A DNA stretch of 5,924 bases from Draconibacterium sp. GTDB taxonomy: Bacteria; Bacteroidota; Bacteroidia; Bacteroidales; Prolixibacteraceae. The translations under genes were made by a program, and so were the position numbers. Positions 5,368 through 5,924 of the stretch are shown piece by piece. The first letter of the stretch is position 1, and every line of letters begins with the position of its first letter. The notes beneath the pieces were generated by a model, which did no database searches, was not told where the DNA came from, and saw nothing but the letters and a program-made list of their open reading frames with translations. The stretch is taken from contig JALUZN010000443.1 in the NCBI GenBank assembly GCA_027011835.1, positions 1-5,924 on the forward strand, written 5' to 3'.

Positions 5368-5924
5368 TAATAACTGTGGAAATTGTCAGGTATCTCAGCA
5401 AGACTTGGTAGATTTTCAAAAAATTTCCAATATTAAAATTAAGGATATTACTATTGGCAATAACTCTAATTTACTTGTTTATCCGCAAAGCTTTAGCGAG
5501 AGCGAAGACAAAATATATGATGAAGTTATTTTTTCGTTAAAAGAACGCAAGCTTACGACTGGTAATATTATGGGATTTGTTGGCATCAACGAAAGTGAGC
5601 TGACTATTCAATCTCGTTTTGCAAAAGAAGAAAATGATTACTTCATGCATTATTTACTTCAAAAGTTATTTTCTTTCAATCTTTTTGAATTGAAGCACAG
5701 CTCAAATAAGGAAAACATTTTTGATTTTCTAATTTATTTATTTCCATTTTTCTTTAAAAAAGCATTGAGTCAAGGATTATTTAAGGAATACAAAAAAAAA
5801 TCATACAATAATGCGAATGTTAGAGGTAATATTGACATAAATTCACATCTCAGGTATAATATTCCCTTCAATGGAAAAATCGCTTATCGTGTTCGAGAAC
5901 ATAGCTATGATAATAAATTAACCC
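5351..5924 (+). CDS. mcrC: McrC, partner of McrB (5' part, cut by window end)
   Basis: The frame opens at ATG 5351, inside the last 17 bases of mcrB, and stays open through the window end for 191 codons without a stop. An in-frame TAA at 5345-5347 makes this the first possible start. McrC activates the McrB ring and carries the PD-(D/E)xK nuclease in its C-terminal half, which lies beyond the window. The visible N-terminal half shows family features: KIYDEVIFSL at 54-63, GFVGINESELTIQSRF at about 75-90, then DYFMHYLLQKLF (96-107). It ends with VRGNIDINSHLRYNIP (157-172) and KIAYRVREHSYDN (176-188), which matches the conserved RGxID and YRxREYSxDN pattern of McrC. The overlap indicates coupled translation with mcrB. 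An unusual CGNC at residues 9-12 is present near the start. The catalytic residues cannot be assessed here. Confidence 0.88.
   Translation, partial: MLKTTDNNCGNCQVSQQDLVDFQKISNIKIKDITIGNNSNLLVYPQSFSESEDKIYDEVIFSLKERKLTTGNIMGFVGINESELTIQSRFAKEENDYFMHYLLQKLFSFNLFELKHSSNKENIFDFLIYLFPFFFKKALSQGLFKEYKKKSYNNANVRGNIDINSHLRYNIPFNGKIAYRVREHSYDNKLT

Noticed and set aside
4033..5924. An entirely new defence system behind glmM
   Set aside because: The Walker motifs, the MNxxDRS signature and the McrC pattern RGxID...YRxREYSxDN identify a McrBC system. Only the inserted McrB domain is of uncertain identity.
1..5924. CRISPR array, tRNA, rRNA or insertion sequence
   Set aside because: I saw no regularly spaced repeats with unique spacers, no cloverleaf-like sequence, no rRNA-like stretch and no transposase. 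The only tandem repeat is the short heptamer array at 64-101.

Overview
The window looks like a chromosomal segment of a Bacteroidota bacterium, probably class Bacteroidia. The grounds are A-rich, mostly Shine-Dalgarno-poor start regions, an upstream element of the TTTG-N21-TAnnTTTG type that Bacteroidota sigma factors use, an ECF sigma factor and GlmM-like mutase of the type I associate with Bacteroidota, and heavy use of TCG serine codons. The genus cannot be fixed from sequence alone. All recognised genes are on the + strand.

Layout. Bases 1-60 hold an open reading tail that ends in TAA, possibly the C-terminus of an upstream gene. Bases 64-101 hold a degenerate 7-base array (TCTTGNN) just ahead of rfbB/rmlB (112-1164), a complete dTDP-glucose 4,6-dehydratase for deoxysugar and surface-polysaccharide precursors. 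A 208-base gap (1165-1372) follows, with a small GC hairpin, a short palindrome, a perfect 9-bp inverted repeat and a good Bacteroidota promoter match. Next is a two-gene unit: an ECF-type sigma factor (1373-1864, TTG start) and, one base later, a four-helix membrane protein (1866-2540) that is probably its anti-sigma partner. After 70 bases comes a complete alpha-D-phosphohexomutase of the GlmM type (2611-4020).

Twelve bases after the mutase stop codon the composition becomes markedly more AT-rich and a McrBC-type (type IV, modification-dependent) restriction system begins. mcrB (4033-5367) is complete. It starts directly at the AAA+ ATPase domain and carries about 150 extra residues between Walker A and Walker B. 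mcrC starts at 5351, overlaps mcrB by 17 bases, and runs off the end of the window with at least 191 codons and no stop.

The first four recognised genes fit a housekeeping and envelope neighbourhood (nucleotide-sugar synthesis, amino-sugar supply, envelope-type sigma/anti-sigma regulation). The McrBC pair looks like an accessory defence cassette placed directly behind glmM. The most interesting points are the domain architecture of this McrB, the heptamer array before rfbB, and the inverted repeat that overlaps the sigma-factor promoter. I see no wholly new system. The McrBC pair belongs to a recognisable family, and the identity of the inserted McrB domain is the open question.
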